From Actinokineospora alba (GTDB lineage Bacteria > Actinomycetota > Actinomycetes > Mycobacteriales > Pseudonocardiaceae), in NCBI RefSeq assembly GCF_004362515.1, contig NZ_SNXU01000001.1, positions 3,968,001-4,032,000 of the forward strand: a stretch of 64,000 nucleotides of DNA. Reading direction: 5' to 3'. The position numbers and the translations under genes are program-made. The first letter of the stretch is position 1; each line of letters opens with the position of its first letter. Positions 17,845 through 25,251 of this stretch are shown one piece after another. The notes under the pieces are model-generated. The model was not told where the DNA came from. It saw only the letters and a list, made by a program, of their open reading frames with translations, and ran no database searches.

Positions 17845-18714
17845 ATGTCCGCCGGGCTGGGTGTGCAGGTCGTCGTCGAGACCGATCCGGAGGCCGAGGA
17901 GCGGCTGGTCGAGGAGCTGTTCACCGCCGTATTGGCCGATATCGGGGCCGACGCGGAAGACCACGACGTGGAAGACGAGGACGAGGACCTCGAAGAGGAC
18001 GACGAGCGTGTCGTGCTGGCCGTCGCGGTCGCCCGCGCCGAGGGGAAGCTGCTGGGCTGGGCGTCGCTGCTCGGCCCCGACGAGGACGACCCGGGCCCCA
18101 CCGTGCAGTGGCTGCTGCTGTCGCGGGAGATCGAGCGCATCAAGACCGGGATGTACGACGAACACCCGGCGACCCCGGAAGAGATCGAACTGCTGGTGGC
18201 CATGACGAAGGCCGCCGCCGACCACGCCCGCGACGCGGGCAACGACGCGGTCGTGTGGTCCGACCCGATGGCCGACCTGGACGCGCACGTCGCCAAGGCG
18301 CTCGGGGCCACTCCGGACGAGGAACTCGGGCACATCTGGGCGTTCGAGGACCTTGCCTCGGTCGCGGCGCCCGCGGGCCTGCCCGCTGTGCGCACCCAGG
18401 TCGCGACCGAACCCACCGAGAACCTGCCGGACGGGACCGACGTCATCACCATCGACGTCGTGGACACCGACGTGGAGTTGTCGGCGCTCATCAAGGGCAG
18501 GCGGGCGATGGTGGAGGAGATTTCGCACCACGACACCGAGCCTGAGGTCGTCGCCGCGGCGATTCACGACCTGGTGGGCAAAATCCGTGAGCTGAACCCG
18601 GATGTGCGGACGCTGCAGGTGCACGAGTATGACGATGAGGTTGTCGAGGACGCCGCTGAGCTGGCGGGCATGACCGTCGCCAAGCAACTCCACTTCTACC
18701 GGCTCGACCTCTGA
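17845..18714 (+). CDS. Conserved hypothetical protein with an acidic segment
   Basis: A 289-residue soluble protein without signal peptide or membrane helix that I cannot assign to a family. It is very acidic, with EDHDVEDEDEDLEEDDE at about residues 34-50. The two halves, VLAVAVARAEGKLLGWASL and VEEISHHDTEPEVVAAAIHD through TLQVHEYDDEVVEDAAELAGM to the end, have the alternating strand-helix look of acetyltransferase (GNAT-like) folds, and LAGMTVAKQLHFYRLDL resembles a GNAT C-terminal strand. No acetyl-CoA pyrophosphate loop can be pointed out. The ATG at 17845 with GGAGT upstream was preferred to an earlier ATG at 17788 that has no ribosome-binding site. Confidence 0.65.
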   Translation: MSAGLGVQVVVETDPEAEERLVEELFTAVLADIGADAEDHDVEDEDEDLEEDDERVVLAVAVARAEGKLLGWASLLGPDEDDPGPTVQWLLLSREIERIKTGMYDEHPATPEEIELLVAMTKAAADHARDAGNDAVVWSDPMADLDAHVAKALGATPDEELGHIWAFEDLASVAAPAGLPAVRTQVATEPTENLPDGTDVITIDVVDTDVELSALIKGRRAMVEEISHHDTEPEVVAAAIHDLVGKIRELNPDVRTLQVHEYDDEVVEDAAELAGMTVAKQLHFYRLDL

Positions 18715-18735
18715 CCCAGCTTTCTCTGGGCGGGC

Positions 18736-18882
18736 GCCTGTTTGGGTGGAGTGGTTTCTTTGGGGCCCCTACGAAGAAAGACCCCTGTCGTGGAAGAGCG
18801 GGTGGGGAGCCTTCGGCCCACGACCACGGCAAGTTTAGGGGTCTTTCTTCTCCCCCAAAGAAACCACTCCACCCAAACAGGC
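18736..18882. repeat. Large near-perfect inverted repeat
   Basis: Left arm 18736-18786 and right arm 18837-18882 are complementary over about 45 bp: GCCTGTTTGGGTGGAGTGGT... at the left end and its exact complement at the right end, with only a short internal bulge (CCCCTAC against two bases) before a second block GAAGAAAGACCCCT. The ~50-nt centre has no obvious gene. There is no clear target-site duplication. It may be a MITE-like element or an elaborate terminator after the upstream gene. Confidence 0.8.
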
Positions 18883-19006
18883 CGTTGCGTTCGGCACGTC
18901 GCGTTTCGTGGGCCCCGGTCCTTACTGCCCTAGTACTCAGGTATCACGCCGGAGTTGGCGCTCGCGGGTGACGAACCGCTTGTCGATTGTCCCTACCGTT
19001 GTTCGC

Positions 19007-19456
19007 ATGAAGACGTTGTGGCACAACTGGATCGCGGTTCCGCTGGTGCGCGGCCTGACCAGCCTCCCGCTCGCTGTGGTGCGCGTCGTCGCCACGCCGG
19101 TTGGGTTGGGTGGGCGAGTGGAGCGGGTGCGAGATGGGATCGCGCACCGGTATTCCCTCGGCGTACCGAGCCGGAAGCGGCTGAGGGCCGGTGTGCTCAT
19201 GTTCCCGCTGGCCCTGCTGTGCCTCTACCTCGTCTACATGGGCTACCTCTACTTCCTCCGCCCCGACGCCATCGCCGCCCTCGGCCACCCGTTCACCGCT
19301 GACCCGAGGTTCGCCAACGCGTGGGGTGGGCCGACTCTGGTCGGCGCGTGGCTGGCGCACTCGGCCGTGGCGTTCGGGATGCACTTGGTGGCCGTCACGC
19401 TGCTGCGCCGTCTGGTCGCGTGGCAGGACGGGACGACCGTAAGGTCGGACAGGTGA
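19007..19456 (+). CDS. Small membrane protein preceding a two-component system
   Basis: A 149-residue protein with two or three transmembrane segments (VLMFPLALLCLYLVYMGYLYFL around residue 65 and LVGAWLAHSAVAFGMHLVAVTLL around 110) and a basic N-terminal region. No family is recognised. The ATG at 19007 has no ribosome-binding site, but TACCGT at 18994-18999 lies seven bases upstream, a pattern seen for leaderless transcripts. The gene overlaps the histidine kinase start by 4 nt (GTGA), so it is co-translated with the two-component system and may be its membrane partner or sensor input (inference). Confidence 0.7.
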   Translation: MKTLWHNWIAVPLVRGLTSLPLAVVRVVATPVGLGGRVERVRDGIAHRYSLGVPSRKRLRAGVLMFPLALLCLYLVYMGYLYFLRPDAIAALGHPFTADPRFANAWGGPTLVGAWLAHSAVAFGMHLVAVTLLRRLVAWQDGTTVRSDR

Positions 19457-20550
19457 AGAGGTGGCCGGTCGTCGCGGCGGTGGCGGTGTTCGTCCTCGCC
19501 TGGCTTGACGTCGTCCAGCACTACCCGGGTGCGGGGGAGTTGGTGTTGCCCGTGGCGTTGGGGCTGGCCGTCCCGGTGCTGGTGTGCGGGCAGCGGCCGG
19601 TGATCGCCGGGTGGGTCGGCTGGGCCACCGCAGTGGGGACGGCGCTGGTCACGCGAGGCCGGGCCGGTTCCGGTGAGCCCTGGCCATGGTCGGTCAGCGC
19701 GGTGGTTGTCCTGGTCATCCTGTGCGGTGTCGTCGGCGCTCTAGGGGTGCGCCGAACCACGGTCGGGCTGGTCGGGGCGGTCGGGCTCACCGGGGCCACG
19801 CTGGTGCTGGTGTTCGACGGGCAATGGGTGTCGGCGATCAGCACGACGATGCTGTGCGCCGCCGCCGCGCTGGTGGGGGACTGGCGGGCGGGGATGCGCG
19901 GCAGGCTGGCCGAGGCCGACCGGGTCGGCGAGGAGGAACGGGCCAGGCGGATGGTGCTCGAGGAGCGGGCCCGGATCGCACGGGAGATGCACGACATCGT
20001 GGCGCACCACATGTCGATGGTGGCCGTGGCAGCCGAGACCGCGCCCTACCGCAACGCCGACCTACCCGAGTCAGCCCGGACCGAGTTGGCGGGCATCGCC
20101 GACTCCGCCCGGGCCTCGCTGACGGAGATGCGCAGGCTCCTGGGCATCCTGCGCGACGGCGCCGCGGAACTCGGTCCGCAACCCGGGATCGACCGGCTCG
20201 ACGAACTGGTCGCCGGTGTCCGCGGCGCCCCGGTGACGTTGGAGTGCTCGGTGGGCGCGCTGCCGCAGGCGCTGGGCCTCACGGTGTACCGGATCGTGCA
20301 GGAGGCATTGAGCAACGTGGTCCGGCACGCACCGGGCGCGGCCACCCGGGTCACCGTCGGGATGGACGGGGGTGACGTCGTGCTGGAGGTCGTGAACGAC
20401 GCGCCCGAGTCGGCTCCGGTGGCGGCCGCGGGCGGGCACGGGCTGGTCGGCGTCCGCGAACGGGTCACGCTGCACGGGGGCACCATGTCGGTCGACCGAC
20501 CGGCGGGCGGCTACCGGCTGTGCGTCAGGCTGCCGGTGGAGGGCCGTTGA
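19453..20550 (+). CDS. NarL-family sensor histidine kinase (HisKA_3 type)
   Basis: A 365-residue membrane histidine kinase. The first ~135 residues hold about five hydrophobic helices; a short coiled segment (EADRVGEEERARRMVLEERARI) leads to the dimerisation/phosphoacceptor box REMHDIVAHHMSM with His180. The HATPase_c domain follows, with LTVYRIVQEALSNVVRHAPGA as the N-box and GGHGLVGVRERVTLHGG as the G-box. These are the features of NarX/DesK-like kinases. The GTG at 19453 overlaps the upstream stop, and the last codon overlaps the response-regulator TTG. The signal is unknown. Confidence 0.9.
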   Translation: MKRWPVVAAVAVFVLAWLDVVQHYPGAGELVLPVALGLAVPVLVCGQRPVIAGWVGWATAVGTALVTRGRAGSGEPWPWSVSAVVVLVILCGVVGALGVRRTTVGLVGAVGLTGATLVLVFDGQWVSAISTTMLCAAAALVGDWRAGMRGRLAEADRVGEEERARRMVLEERARIAREMHDIVAHHMSMVAVAAETAPYRNADLPESARTELAGIADSARASLTEMRRLLGILRDGAAELGPQPGIDRLDELVAGVRGAPVTLECSVGALPQALGLTVYRIVQEALSNVVRHAPGAATRVTVGMDGGDVVLEVVNDAPESAPVAAAGGHGLVGVRERVTLHGGTMSVDRPAGGYRLCVRLPVEGR

Positions 20551-21203
20551 GCATCCGGGTCCTGATCGTCGACGACCAGGCCATGGTCCGGGCGGGTTTC
20601 GCGGCGCTGCTCGGTTCCCAGGACGGCATCGAGGTGGTCGCCCAGGCCGCCGACGGCCGCGAGGGCGTCCAGGCGTGTGCCGAGACCCGCCCGGACGTCG
20701 TGCTGATGGACGTCCGGATGCCGGTGCTCGACGGCCTCGCCGCGACCCGGGAGATCCTCGCCGCCGACGACCCGCCCCGGGTGATCATGCTGACCACGTT
20801 CGACATCGACGACTACGTCTACGAGGCGTTGCGCTCGGGCGCGAGCGGGTTTCTGCTCAAAGACCTGCAGGCCGCCGACCTGGTGTCCGCCGTGCGCGTC
20901 GTCGCGGCGGGGGAGGCGCTGCTGGCGCCGAGCGTGACCCGCAGGCTGATCGAGACCTTCGCCCGCCAGGCCACCTTCGTCGCACCGTCGCGTGTGGACA
21001 GTCTGACCAAGCGGGAACGCGAGGTGCTGGTGCTGCTGGCCCGCGGACTGTCCAATGTGGAGATAGCGGAGACGTTCGTGCTGGCCGAGCAGACGGTGAA
21101 GACCCACGTCGGACGCGTCCTGGCGAAACTCGGGCTGCGCGACCGGACCCAGGCCGTGGTGTACGCCTACGAGAGCGGCCTCGTCCGCCCGGGCGGGCCA
21201 TGA
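20547..21203 (+). CDS. NarL/FixJ-family response regulator
   Basis: A 218-residue DNA-binding response regulator. The receiver domain begins IRVLIVDDQAMVRAGFAALL with the acidic pair, carries the phosphoacceptor Asp55 in VVLMDVRMPVLDG, and has the conserved Lys in GFLLKD. The LuxR-type HTH spans LTKREREVLVLLARGLSNVEI to VKTHVGRVLAKLGLRDRTQA. I chose the TTG at 20547 because it overlaps the kinase stop (TTGA) and conserved sequence starts at once. It is the cognate partner of the kinase encoded upstream. Confidence 0.93.
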   Translation: MSIRVLIVDDQAMVRAGFAALLGSQDGIEVVAQAADGREGVQACAETRPDVVLMDVRMPVLDGLAATREILAADDPPRVIMLTTFDIDDYVYEALRSGASGFLLKDLQAADLVSAVRVVAAGEALLAPSVTRRLIETFARQATFVAPSRVDSLTKREREVLVLLARGLSNVEIAETFVLAEQTVKTHVGRVLAKLGLRDRTQAVVYAYESGLVRPGGP

Positions 21204-21215
21204 CAGGCTGGGCCC

Positions 21216-21554
21216 ATGTTCACGATCGCCGAAGCCCGCGCCGAACTGGCGCGGCTGCGCCCTGTCCTCGACGAGATCGTCGCGCTGCGCGCCGACGCGG
21301 CCGAGCTGGGAGCGGGGGAGTCGAGCCTCGGCGGCCTCCCCGAGTTCAAGGCGGCGCAGGCCCGCCTCGATGAGCTGCTCACCCAGGTGCAGCAGACCGG
21401 CGCCGAACTGAAGGGCTTCGCCCCGCTGCTGGTCGACTTCCCCGGCGACCTCGACGGCGTCCCGGTCCTCTGGTGCTGGCTGGAAGGCGAACAAGACCTC
21501 ACTTGGTACCACCGCGCCGACCTAGGCTTCCCCGCCCGCCGCCCCCTCCCCTAA
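21216..21554 (+). CDS. DUF2203 family protein
   Basis: A 112-residue soluble protein of the DUF2203 family: an N-terminal helical hairpin (FTIAEARAELARLRPVLDEI) and the conserved end KGFAPLLVDFPGDLDGVPVL then WCWLEGEQDLTWYHRADLGF. The function of the family is not known to me. It starts 12 nt after the response regulator and may be co-transcribed. Its TAA stop (21552-21554) lies inside the left arm of a 54-bp perfect inverted repeat, so the 3' end of the mRNA will fold back over the stop codon. Confidence 0.85.
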   Translation: MFTIAEARAELARLRPVLDEIVALRADAAELGAGESSLGGLPEFKAAQARLDELLTQVQQTGAELKGFAPLLVDFPGDLDGVPVLWCWLEGEQDLTWYHRADLGFPARRPLP

Positions 21555-21694
21555 CCCCTCGCGAGTCCAACGTTCAGAACAACGAGTCCAACGTTCAGAA
21601 CATCCCACCTCCAGGATCACGTGACGTGAGACGAAAGGTCGATGTTCTGAACGTTGGACTCGTTGTTCTGAACGTTGGACTCGCGAGGGGTTAG
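21551..21694. repeat. 54-bp perfect inverted repeat containing both convergent stop codons (locus B)
   Basis: Arms 21551-21604 and 21641-21694 are exact reverse complements over 54 bp, separated by 36 bp. Each arm holds two direct copies of a 21-nt unit starting CGAGTCCAACGTTCAGAAC. The outer CTAACCCC ends include the TAA of the DUF2203 gene and the TAA of the PAC2 gene. The loop contains the 8-bp palindrome TCACGTGA. It is likely a bidirectional terminator or a mobile-repeat insertion. Confidence 0.95.
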
Positions 21695-22587
21695 CGTTCG
21701 TCTTGTTCGGCTAGGAAGCGTTCGAATTGGCTGCCGAGTTCGTCGGCGGTGGGCATGTCGGCCGGGTCGGCGAGCATGTTGCGGCCCGCGGCCTCGGCGA
21801 AGCTGTCGTACTGGTGCTCCAACGCCCGGACGCCTTCGGACACCTCGTCGGATTCCGCGATCTGGCGCTCGATCTCCACGTCCGCCTTCCGCTTGGCCTC
21901 GCGAAGCGGCTCGGCGGGAAGCGAAAGCCCGGTGGCGCGCTCGATCGAGTCGAGCAGCGACAAGGCGGCGGCCGGATAGGTCGAGTGCGACAGGTAGTGC
22001 GGCACATGCGCGGCGAAACCCATCGCGTCGCGGCCTGCCTCGCCCTCGCGGAACTCCAGCAGGTTCGCGATGCTCGCGGGGACCTGGATCCGGCTGAACA
22101 CCTGCCGGTAGTCACGCACCAGGTCGGGCCGGGTCGCGTGCGCGGTGACCTCCAGCGGCCGGGTGTGCGGCACGCCCATCGGGATGCCGTGGAAGCCCAC
22201 GGCCAGCCGGACGCCCCAGCGTTCGATCAGCTCACCCACCGCGGCGGTGAACCGCTCCCACACCCGGTCCGGTTCCGGCCCGGTGAGCAGCAGGAACGGG
22301 ATTCCCTCGCTGTCGTGCACCAGGTGCACCGCCAACTCGGGCGCCGCGTAGGACTCCCAGTGATCGGTGAGGTAGGTCATCGTCGGGCGCCGGGCCCGGT
22401 AATCGATCAGCTGGTCGGTGTCGAACCGGGCGATGACCCGGTGTTCGAGGGTGTCGAGGAGGTGCTCGGCGACCAGGCGGCCCGCCGAACCGGCGTCCAT
22501 GAAGCCCTCGAAGTTGTGCAGCAGCACCGTGCCCGTCAGGTCGGGGACATCCGAGTCCACGTCGTACAGGTCGCCCTGACCGTCCAC
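21691..22587 (-). CDS. PAC2 family protein (proteasome assembly chaperone-like)
   Basis: A 298-residue cytosolic protein of the PAC2 family, which in actinobacteria is widely conserved and resembles eukaryotic proteasome assembly chaperones. Family features are VLLHNFEGFMDAGSAGRLVAE near the start, HRVIARFDTDQLIDYRARRP, LLLTGPEPDRVWERF, GFHGIPMGVPHTRP and HVPHYLSHSTYPAAALSLL. I chose the GTG at 22587, six bases after GGAGG; the frame is open further upstream but has no family-like sequence. The C-terminal ~90 residues are helical and charged. Its TAA lies within the large inverted repeat. Confidence 0.85.
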   Translation of the reverse strand: MDGQGDLYDVDSDVPDLTGTVLLHNFEGFMDAGSAGRLVAEHLLDTLEHRVIARFDTDQLIDYRARRPTMTYLTDHWESYAAPELAVHLVHDSEGIPFLLLTGPEPDRVWERFTAAVGELIERWGVRLAVGFHGIPMGVPHTRPLEVTAHATRPDLVRDYRQVFSRIQVPASIANLLEFREGEAGRDAMGFAAHVPHYLSHSTYPAAALSLLDSIERATGLSLPAEPLREAKRKADVEIERQIAESDEVSEGVRALEHQYDSFAEAAGRNMLADPADMPTADELGSQFERFLAEQDER

Positions 22588-22691
22588 AATCGCCTCCGGC
22601 GCACATCGATTACTGCCTTCCCTGGGACAACACCCCGGCGAGGAGATCCATTCCCGGCCACACGTCCCTATCCGGCCTGCTTCGGCGCCAC

Positions 22692-22697
22692 TAGCGT
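22692..22697 (+). promoter_or_regulatory. Candidate leaderless -10 element
   Basis: TAGCGT (TAnnnT) ends seven bases before the GTG at 22705, the classic spacing for leaderless transcripts in actinobacteria. The GTG itself has no convincing ribosome-binding site. Confidence 0.35.
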
Positions 22698-22704
22698 GGA
22701 ACGG

Positions 22705-23145
22705 GTGGAGGAACCATTCAGAGTCGTCCAGATCCGCTGGCTCGAACGCATCGCCATGGTGCTGTACGTGCCGGTGTCGGCGGGCTACGTGGCGAACCGG
22801 GTCGCCGGGTTCGTGGTGGAGAGCCGATGGGGCGTCTGGTGGCTCGGCCTCGGCGTCGTCTTCGCGTTGATCATCCTTCGGTTGATCACCGACGGCACCG
22901 CCGTGCGCAGAATGCGGTCCGAGGGCCGGGGTTCGACCGGTCGTTCGGCGGCCAAGGTGGGCACCGCCGTGGCCTGGTTCTTCGTGTTGGCGATCACGGT
23001 GATCACGCTGAAGTCGGTCTGGGAGCACGCGTCCCTGGCGGTCGCCCTCGAGGTGCTGGGCTGGGGCTTCATCGTCGCGTTCGGGATCTACACGGTCCTG
23101 CGCCTGGCCGACGCGCTCCGGCCCGCGTCGAGGCGGTCCAGATGA
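22705..23145 (+). CDS. Small integral membrane protein
   Basis: A 146-residue protein with four predicted transmembrane helices: IAMVLYVPVSAGYVANRVAG, WWLGLGVVFALIILRLI, a third around TAVAWFFVLAITVITLKSV and a fourth around VLGWGFIVAFGIYTVLRLA, joined by a basic loop (RRMRSEGRGSTGRSAAK). No family is recognised. GTG at 22705 is preferred over GTG at 22696 because of the upstream TAGCGT. Its stop overlaps the ATG of the DUF2236 gene (ATGA), so the two are coupled. Confidence 0.65.
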   Translation: MEEPFRVVQIRWLERIAMVLYVPVSAGYVANRVAGFVVESRWGVWWLGLGVVFALIILRLITDGTAVRRMRSEGRGSTGRSAAKVGTAVAWFFVLAITVITLKSVWEHASLAVALEVLGWGFIVAFGIYTVLRLADALRPASRRSR

Positions 23146-24005
23146 CCTCACCCGCCCTCATCGACAGTGCCGACCTGGGCCTCTTCGGGCCGGACTCGGT
23201 CACCTGGCAGGTGCACGCCGACCCCTCGATGTGGTTCGGGGGCATCCGGAGTCTCTACCTCCAGGCACTTCACCCCCGGGCGGTCGCGGGGGTCGTGCAG
23301 AACTCCGACTTCCAGGCCGATCCGCTCGGCAGGCTGGTGCGGACCGCGACCTTCGTCGGCATCACCACCTACGGCACTCTCGACCAAGCCGACCAGGCGG
23401 CGCGGCGGGTGCGGCAGGTGCACCGGTCGTTGCGGGCGCGGGATGAAGCCGGGGTCCAGTTTCGGATTGACGACCCCGAACTGCTGCTTTGGGTGCATTG
23501 CGCCGAGGCGGTGTCATTCCTGTCGGTCGCGCGCCGGGCGGGATTTCCGCTGACCCGTGCGCACGCCGACCGCTATTTCGACGAACAGCGCACCGCGGCG
23601 GCGTTGGTCGGGCTTGACCCGGACGAAGTGCCGGGCAGCGTGGACGAGATGACCGGCTACCTGAGAAACATCTATCCGACGTTGCGGCGCACCGAGAACA
23701 CCGACGTGATCTACCACTTTCTGCACCGGCCGCCGGTCCAGGGACTTCTGGCGTTGGGTGTGCGGCTCTATGAGCCGACAATCGGACATTTGTCCTATTC
23801 GCTGCTACCCGGCTGGGCGCGGCGGCTCTATGGCCGCCGCGCTTACCCCGATTCCGTCACCACTGTCGCGGTGCGGGCTTTCCGACGTGCGGCATTGGCC
23901 CTGCCCGGTGGTTTCCGGATCTCCCGCAAACTCGAACCGGCGCCGGTCGCGGCCGTGCGCAGGCTGGGGGAGTGGGCCACGCCGTCGCCGGGACGGCTGC
24001 CCTAG
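23142..24005 (+). CDS. DUF2236 / MpaB-like oxygenase family protein
   Basis: A 287-residue protein of the DUF2236 (oxygenase MpaB, latex-clearing-protein-like) family. Conserved features are WQVHADPSMWFGGIRSLYLQALHPRAVAGV near the start, GRLVRTATFVGITTYGT, the LLWVHCAEAVSFL segment with a His that could ligand heme, and the middle motif VDEMTGYLRNIYP. Family members such as Lcp are heme-b oxygenases, but many homologues are uncharacterised, so oxygenase activity is only likely. It overlaps the upstream membrane-protein gene by 4 nt and ends two bases before the convergent lsr2 gene. Confidence 0.85.
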   Translation: MTSPALIDSADLGLFGPDSVTWQVHADPSMWFGGIRSLYLQALHPRAVAGVVQNSDFQADPLGRLVRTATFVGITTYGTLDQADQAARRVRQVHRSLRARDEAGVQFRIDDPELLLWVHCAEAVSFLSVARRAGFPLTRAHADRYFDEQRTAAALVGLDPDEVPGSVDEMTGYLRNIYPTLRRTENTDVIYHFLHRPPVQGLLALGVRLYEPTIGHLSYSLLPGWARRLYGRRAYPDSVTTVAVRAFRRAALALPGGFRISRKLEPAPVAAVRRLGEWATPSPGRLP

Positions 24006-24006
24006 G

Positions 24007-24354
24007 TCAGGCGCCGTGCGCTTCCTGGAACTTCGTCACCAGCGCCGCCGGGATGCGGCCACGCTCGGCGATGGTCTCGCCCTGGCTGCGGGCCCACTCA
24101 CGAATCGCCTGGTTGTCGGCCTTGTCGCTGGCAGACGCGGACTTGCGCGCGGTGCCGGCGGCGACCTTCGACTTGCGGCCACCGGTGCGCCGCGCGTGCC
24201 CGACGAACTCCGCGAGCGAGTCGCGCAGCTTGCTGGCGTTGTCGCTCGACAGGTCGATCAGGAAGTCGACGCCGTCGAGGGCGAAGGCCACGGTCTCGTC
24301 GGCCGCTCCACCGTCGAGATCGTCGACCAGCTCGACAACGGTCTTCTGCGCCAC
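24007..24354 (-). CDS. lsr2: Lsr2-type nucleoid-associated xenogeneic silencer
   Basis: A 115-residue DNA-bridging protein. The N-terminal dimerisation domain reads VVELVDDLDGGAADETVAFALDG, and the C-terminal DNA-binding domain contains IREWARSQGETIAERGRIPAALVTKFQEAHG. The RGR core of the latter enters the minor groove of AT-rich DNA. A basic Ala/Lys/Ser-rich linker joins them. The GTG at 24354 lies behind a GGAGGA site; an earlier ATG adds unrelated residues. Lsr2 represses horizontally acquired AT-rich genes, so the AT-richer ATPase gene at 52.4-55.0 kb in this window is a plausible target (inference). Confidence 0.95.
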   Translation of the reverse strand: MAQKTVVELVDDLDGGAADETVAFALDGVDFLIDLSSDNASKLRDSLAEFVGHARRTGGRKSKVAAGTARKSASASDKADNQAIREWARSQGETIAERGRIPAALVTKFQEAHGA

Positions 24355-24514
24355 GGTTTCCTCCGCATGATGAGTCGTATTGGCCGAAATGCGGCCCCAG
24401 TGCCACGGTACCGGCATTCCCGGCCCGTTCTGTGCGCAGCTTATAGGTACGGCCTATGGCCACCCGCAAGGCGGTCCGGTGTGGCGGCCGGTGATAATCA
24501 CGCTAGGAGGTGAC

Positions 24515-24910
24515 ATGGCAGCCGACATTGCGGCGAAGGCGACGTTGGCCGCCGTGGCCCTGGGCGGCGCCGTAGGCGCACTCGCGCGATTCATGCTGGT
24601 CAGCGCCTTACCTGGGAAAGCGGGCGGATTTCCGCTGGGCACTTTGCTGGTCAATTCCGTGGGCTGTCTGCTCATCGGGGCGCTCATGGTGGCGGTGACG
24701 GAACTGAGGAATATTCATACGCTTGCCAGGCCATTTCTGGGTGTAGGCGTACTCGGTGGCTTCACCACGTTCTCCGCCTACGCGGAGGAAGTTCGCGTGC
24801 TGCTTGCTCCGGACACGCTGATTTTCGCCATGTCCTATCTGTTGGGAACCGTCCTGTGCGCGCTGGTCGCCGTCGCGGCCGGAATGCGCCTCGCCCGGTC
24901 GCTGTTGTGA
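24515..24910 (+). CDS. crcB: Fluoride exporter FluC/CrcB, first subunit
   Basis: A 131-residue four-helix membrane protein of the Fluc fluoride channel family: GGAVGALARFML, PLGTLLVNSVGCLLIGALM with the conserved Asn, VGVLGGFTTFSAYAEEVRVLL with the FTTFS phenylalanine-box motif, and a final helix. The ATG at 24515 has a strong TAGGAGGTGA site; the frame is open upstream without family similarity. It overlaps the second crcB by 4 nt, the usual heterodimeric arrangement in which two homologous subunits insert with opposite topology. No fluoride riboswitch was recognised upstream. Confidence 0.95.
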   Translation: MAADIAAKATLAAVALGGAVGALARFMLVSALPGKAGGFPLGTLLVNSVGCLLIGALMVAVTELRNIHTLARPFLGVGVLGGFTTFSAYAEEVRVLLAPDTLIFAMSYLLGTVLCALVAVAAGMRLARSLL

Positions 24911-25251
24911 CCGCGTTGCTGGTGGTCCTCGGCGCGGCGGTGGGCGCGCCCCTGCGCTACCTCACCGACCAGGCGCTGCGCCGCCGCTTCGGCGACCGGT
25001 TTCCGTGGGGCACGCTCACGGTCAACGTCGTCGGCTCTGGCATCCTCGGCGCGCTCACCGGAACGTCGACAGCGGTGCACGCCCTGCTGGGCATCGGCTT
25101 CTGCGGAGCACTGACGACGTACAGCACGTTCGGCTACGAGACCGTCCGACTGATCGAGGACCGCGCGTATCTGCGCGCGTTCCTCAACGTCACCGTCAGC
25201 GTGGTCGCGGGTGTCGGCGCCGCGGCGCTCGGCCACGCGCTGGTCGCCTAG
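24907..25251 (+). CDS. crcB: Fluoride exporter FluC/CrcB, second subunit
   Basis: A 114-residue four-helix Fluc homologue: GAAVGAPLRYLTDQALRRRF, PWGTLTVNVVGSGILGAL, GIGFCGALTTYSTFGYETVRL and a last helix VVAGVGAAALGHAL. The GTG overlaps the previous stop (GTGA). Charges flank the helices differently from subunit one, in keeping with dual-topology pairs. Its stop TAG overlaps by four bases the stop of the convergent gene on the other strand. Confidence 0.94.
   Translation: MTALLVVLGAAVGAPLRYLTDQALRRRFGDRFPWGTLTVNVVGSGILGALTGTSTAVHALLGIGFCGALTTYSTFGYETVRLIEDRAYLRAFLNVTVSVVAGVGAAALGHALVA

Noticed and set aside
21551..21694. CRISPR-like array from repeated 21-nt units
   Set aside because: The units are contiguous and arranged as inverted pairs without unique spacers, and no cas genes are present.
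24355..24514. Fluoride riboswitch upstream of the crcB pair
   Set aside because: I could not find the conserved GGNGAUGG-type core and pseudoknot in the 160 bp before crcB; a covariance-model search would be decisive.
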